A stretch of DNA of 35,916 bases, taken from the NCBI GenBank assembly GCA_027622555.1, contig JAQBYJ010000058.1, positions 1-35,916 on the forward strand. Reading direction: 5' to 3'. Both the position numbers and the translations under genes were made by a program. The DNA comes from Verrucomicrobiota bacterium. GTDB lineage: Bacteria; Verrucomicrobiota; Verrucomicrobiia; Opitutales; UBA2995. The notes under the pieces were generated by a model. It made no database searches. It was given only the letters and a program-made list of their open reading frames with translations, and was not told the origin of the DNA. The stretch's first letter is position 1, and each line of letters begins with the position of its first letter. Positions 34,753 through 35,916 of this stretch are shown piece by piece.

Positions 34753-35192
34753 GGTTGGTTATTAAGAAATAATCGAAGATACTGTAAGAGCGTAAGTATT
34801 CTGGGTGCAACCCTTGCTCTACTGCTTATCCGGATATTATGATAAGGCTTAGTCAAAAACAATTTAACCATTTTCATCATGCTAAACTTCCAATCAATTT
34901 TCCTTCCGGGAATTATTTAAATCTGTACCAACACTGCCTATGCGGTGTCGCCATTACCCAAATCACTTTTTCGAAGACTCGCAATCAAGGGCTAGGACCT
35001 CGTCAGCTACTTCAACGATTCAAATGCGACCAAGGGAAACAAAAAGTTATACTTAAACTACAACAAGTCCGTTCAAGAGGGGCGGGAAAAAGACCATGAC
35101 GCGCTTATAGTAAAGGGTCACGAGAATTGGCCGGAAATGTTAAAGGAATAACGCTAAGCTCTTCAATACAGAGGCAGGAAATTAGGTGTGGA

Positions 35193-35220
35193 AACCACAA
35201 GAAGCTCAGAAGGCACAAAG
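35193..35220 (+). repeat. Degenerate relative of GxxExxY cassette end
   Basis: The sequence (AACCACAAGAAGCTC, then AGAAGGCACAAAG) resembles the left arm at 2710-2739 with several substitutions. No GxxExxY gene is nearby, so this is a solitary or decayed end. Confidence 0.5.
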
Positions 35221-35600
35221 TCTGACACCAAAACCCGCGTGTCTGGATTTGGAGCGGCGTCTTGTTGGAATTTGAGTAGTTGATCTTACGCCGTCGTTGA
35301 AGAACTATGGCGAGATCTGCGAGAAGGGTTCATGGTCATGGGGGAAATCTATCTTTCAGTAGTGGAGATCTAGATGGCTCGACGCAAACAAGATTTAGGA
35401 TCCTGATTTATTTTTTCTCTTCTTTTATTCAACCACCGATGACAGTTAAATTTATATAGCCTAACCATTTCGTGGATCAGTGTGAATTCGTACTACTATC
35501 CGGTAGAATCTTGTTTTTAAAGCAACGTTTTCGTATCCCAGCTCTTCACCACGAACTTCGCGAAAAGCTGGTATTAAAATACGTTCAAAGAAAAATGTTT

Positions 35601-35723
35601 TAACTACGAAAAGCGCAGAATTACGCAAAAAACTGAAAGCAGGCTCCCTTTGAAAAGCATAAACTAACCACCAATGGACGCGGATAATTTGGTCGTTTCT
35701 CATCAGTGAAAATCTGTGCCATC
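35601..35723 (+). repeat. Further cassette-end-like sequences
   Basis: Three short stretches in series: TAACTACGAAAAGCGCAGAA (35601-35620) extending to 35634, AACCACCAATGGACGCGGAT (35666-35685), and GTGAAAATCTGTGCCATC (35706-35723). All resemble the ACCACAGA/ACGCGAAT/AATCTGTG family of dispersed repeats that accompany GxxExxY genes. Confidence 0.5.
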
Positions 35724-35730
35724 AGCCGTG

Positions 35731-35764
35731 CCGTGGCGTAGCCTTGGCGGAGACTGGTGGTTAA
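35731..35764 (+). repeat. Direct repeat unit 1
   Basis: 34 bp (GGCGTAGCCTTGGCGGAGAC core, ending GGTGGTTAA) repeated at 35861-35894, exactly 130 bp downstream, with four mismatches or so. Confidence 0.7.
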
Positions 35765-35860
35765 AATTTGTATCTTTTCCTTTTGAGAAATTGATTCGCT
35801 AGAGGAATGCGGGAATAACCCTTTATGCTTTTTCTCCGAGTCTCAAGGCACTCCGCCGGG

Positions 35861-35894
35861 CCGAGGCGTAGCCTTGACGAAGACAGGTGGTTAA
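35861..35894 (+). repeat. Direct repeat unit 2
   Basis: Repeats 35731-35764. Its GCCTTGA (35871-35877) also pairs with TCAAGGC at 35843-35849, so this copy can form a hairpin. Confidence 0.7.
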
Positions 35895-35916
35895 GTTTTT
35901 TCATTTCCAACAGGAG

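Larger units (their letters stand above)
34753..35916. other. Long intergenic stretch with repeat relics
   Basis: About 1.16 kb without a recognisable gene. Positions 34753-35190 show nothing I can assign. From about 35193 onward there are degenerate copies of the GxxExxY-cassette end sequence and other short repeats, listed separately. Small open frames here have no family features and lie across repeats. Confidence 0.6.

Noticed and set aside
34839-35099. 86-residue plus-strand frame
   Set aside because: No recognisable motif, no ribosome-binding site and composition unlike the neighbouring genes.
35461-35703. 80-residue minus-strand frame
   Set aside because: It is made from repeat sequence related to the cassette ends, so its translation is probably meaningless.
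1-35916. CRISPR array, tRNA, rRNA, prophage or integrase genes
   Set aside because: No regularly spaced repeats, no tRNA- or rRNA-like sequence and no recombinase or phage structural protein was found on either strand.

Overview
The window reads as chromosomal DNA from a free-living, probably marine bacterium of the Verrucomicrobiota/PVC lineage, perhaps Opitutae-like. The main clues are two sets of the large cytochrome-linked families typical of Planctomycetota and Verrucomicrobiota (DUF1549/DUF1553 with DUF1501, and DUF1587/1592/1588/1585 with DUF1552). A DUF1080 protein, a Tat-exported Gfo/Idh/MocA oxidoreductase and many twin-arginine leaders also fit. This placement comes from gene families only. 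No rRNA, tRNA or CRISPR array was seen.

Positions 1-6755 (+) form a vitamin B12 (corrinoid) uptake and activation operon. It opens with the 3' part of a large surface protein in which RTX repeats and a cadherin domain are fused to a periplasmic corrinoid/siderophore-binding domain. Then come a FecCD/BtuC permease, an ATPase with a C-terminal extension, a PduO-type cobalamin adenosyltransferase and a second BtuF-like protein without a signal peptide. A GxxExxY gene bounded by 30-bp inverted repeats sits between the fusion protein and the permease and looks like an inserted cassette.

Positions 6813-11874 hold independent housekeeping genes: a membrane zinc peptidase, a DUF1080 protein, an M3 oligopeptidase and a sugar-transfer ATP-grasp protein.

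Positions 12027-23599 hold two convergent export modules. The plus-strand module is DUF1592-class cytochrome, DUF1552 and ankyrin protein. The minus-strand module is Gfo/Idh/MocA, PSD1-class cytochrome and DUF1501. Their last stop codons share one CTAG palindrome. Both probably act in the periplasm on carbohydrate or related substrates, but the substrates are unknown.

Positions 23600-25677 are repeat-rich: a class II aldolase gene lies between two directly repeated copies of a ~127-bp palindromic element, followed by almost 1 kb without a gene. A lone RND transporter follows (25678-28908).

Positions 29045-34752 look like a ketone/alcohol oxidation cluster: SDR dehydrogenase (two offsetting frameshifts), MBL-fold hydrolase (one frameshift), TetR regulator with a perfect palindromic operator, aldehyde dehydrogenase with a potentially structured leader, and a Baeyer-Villiger-type monooxygenase whose fingerprint His is Met. 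The cluster may be decaying, or the frameshifts may be sequence errors. The last 1.1 kb has no convincing gene but holds degenerate relatives of the GxxExxY cassette ends and other repeats.
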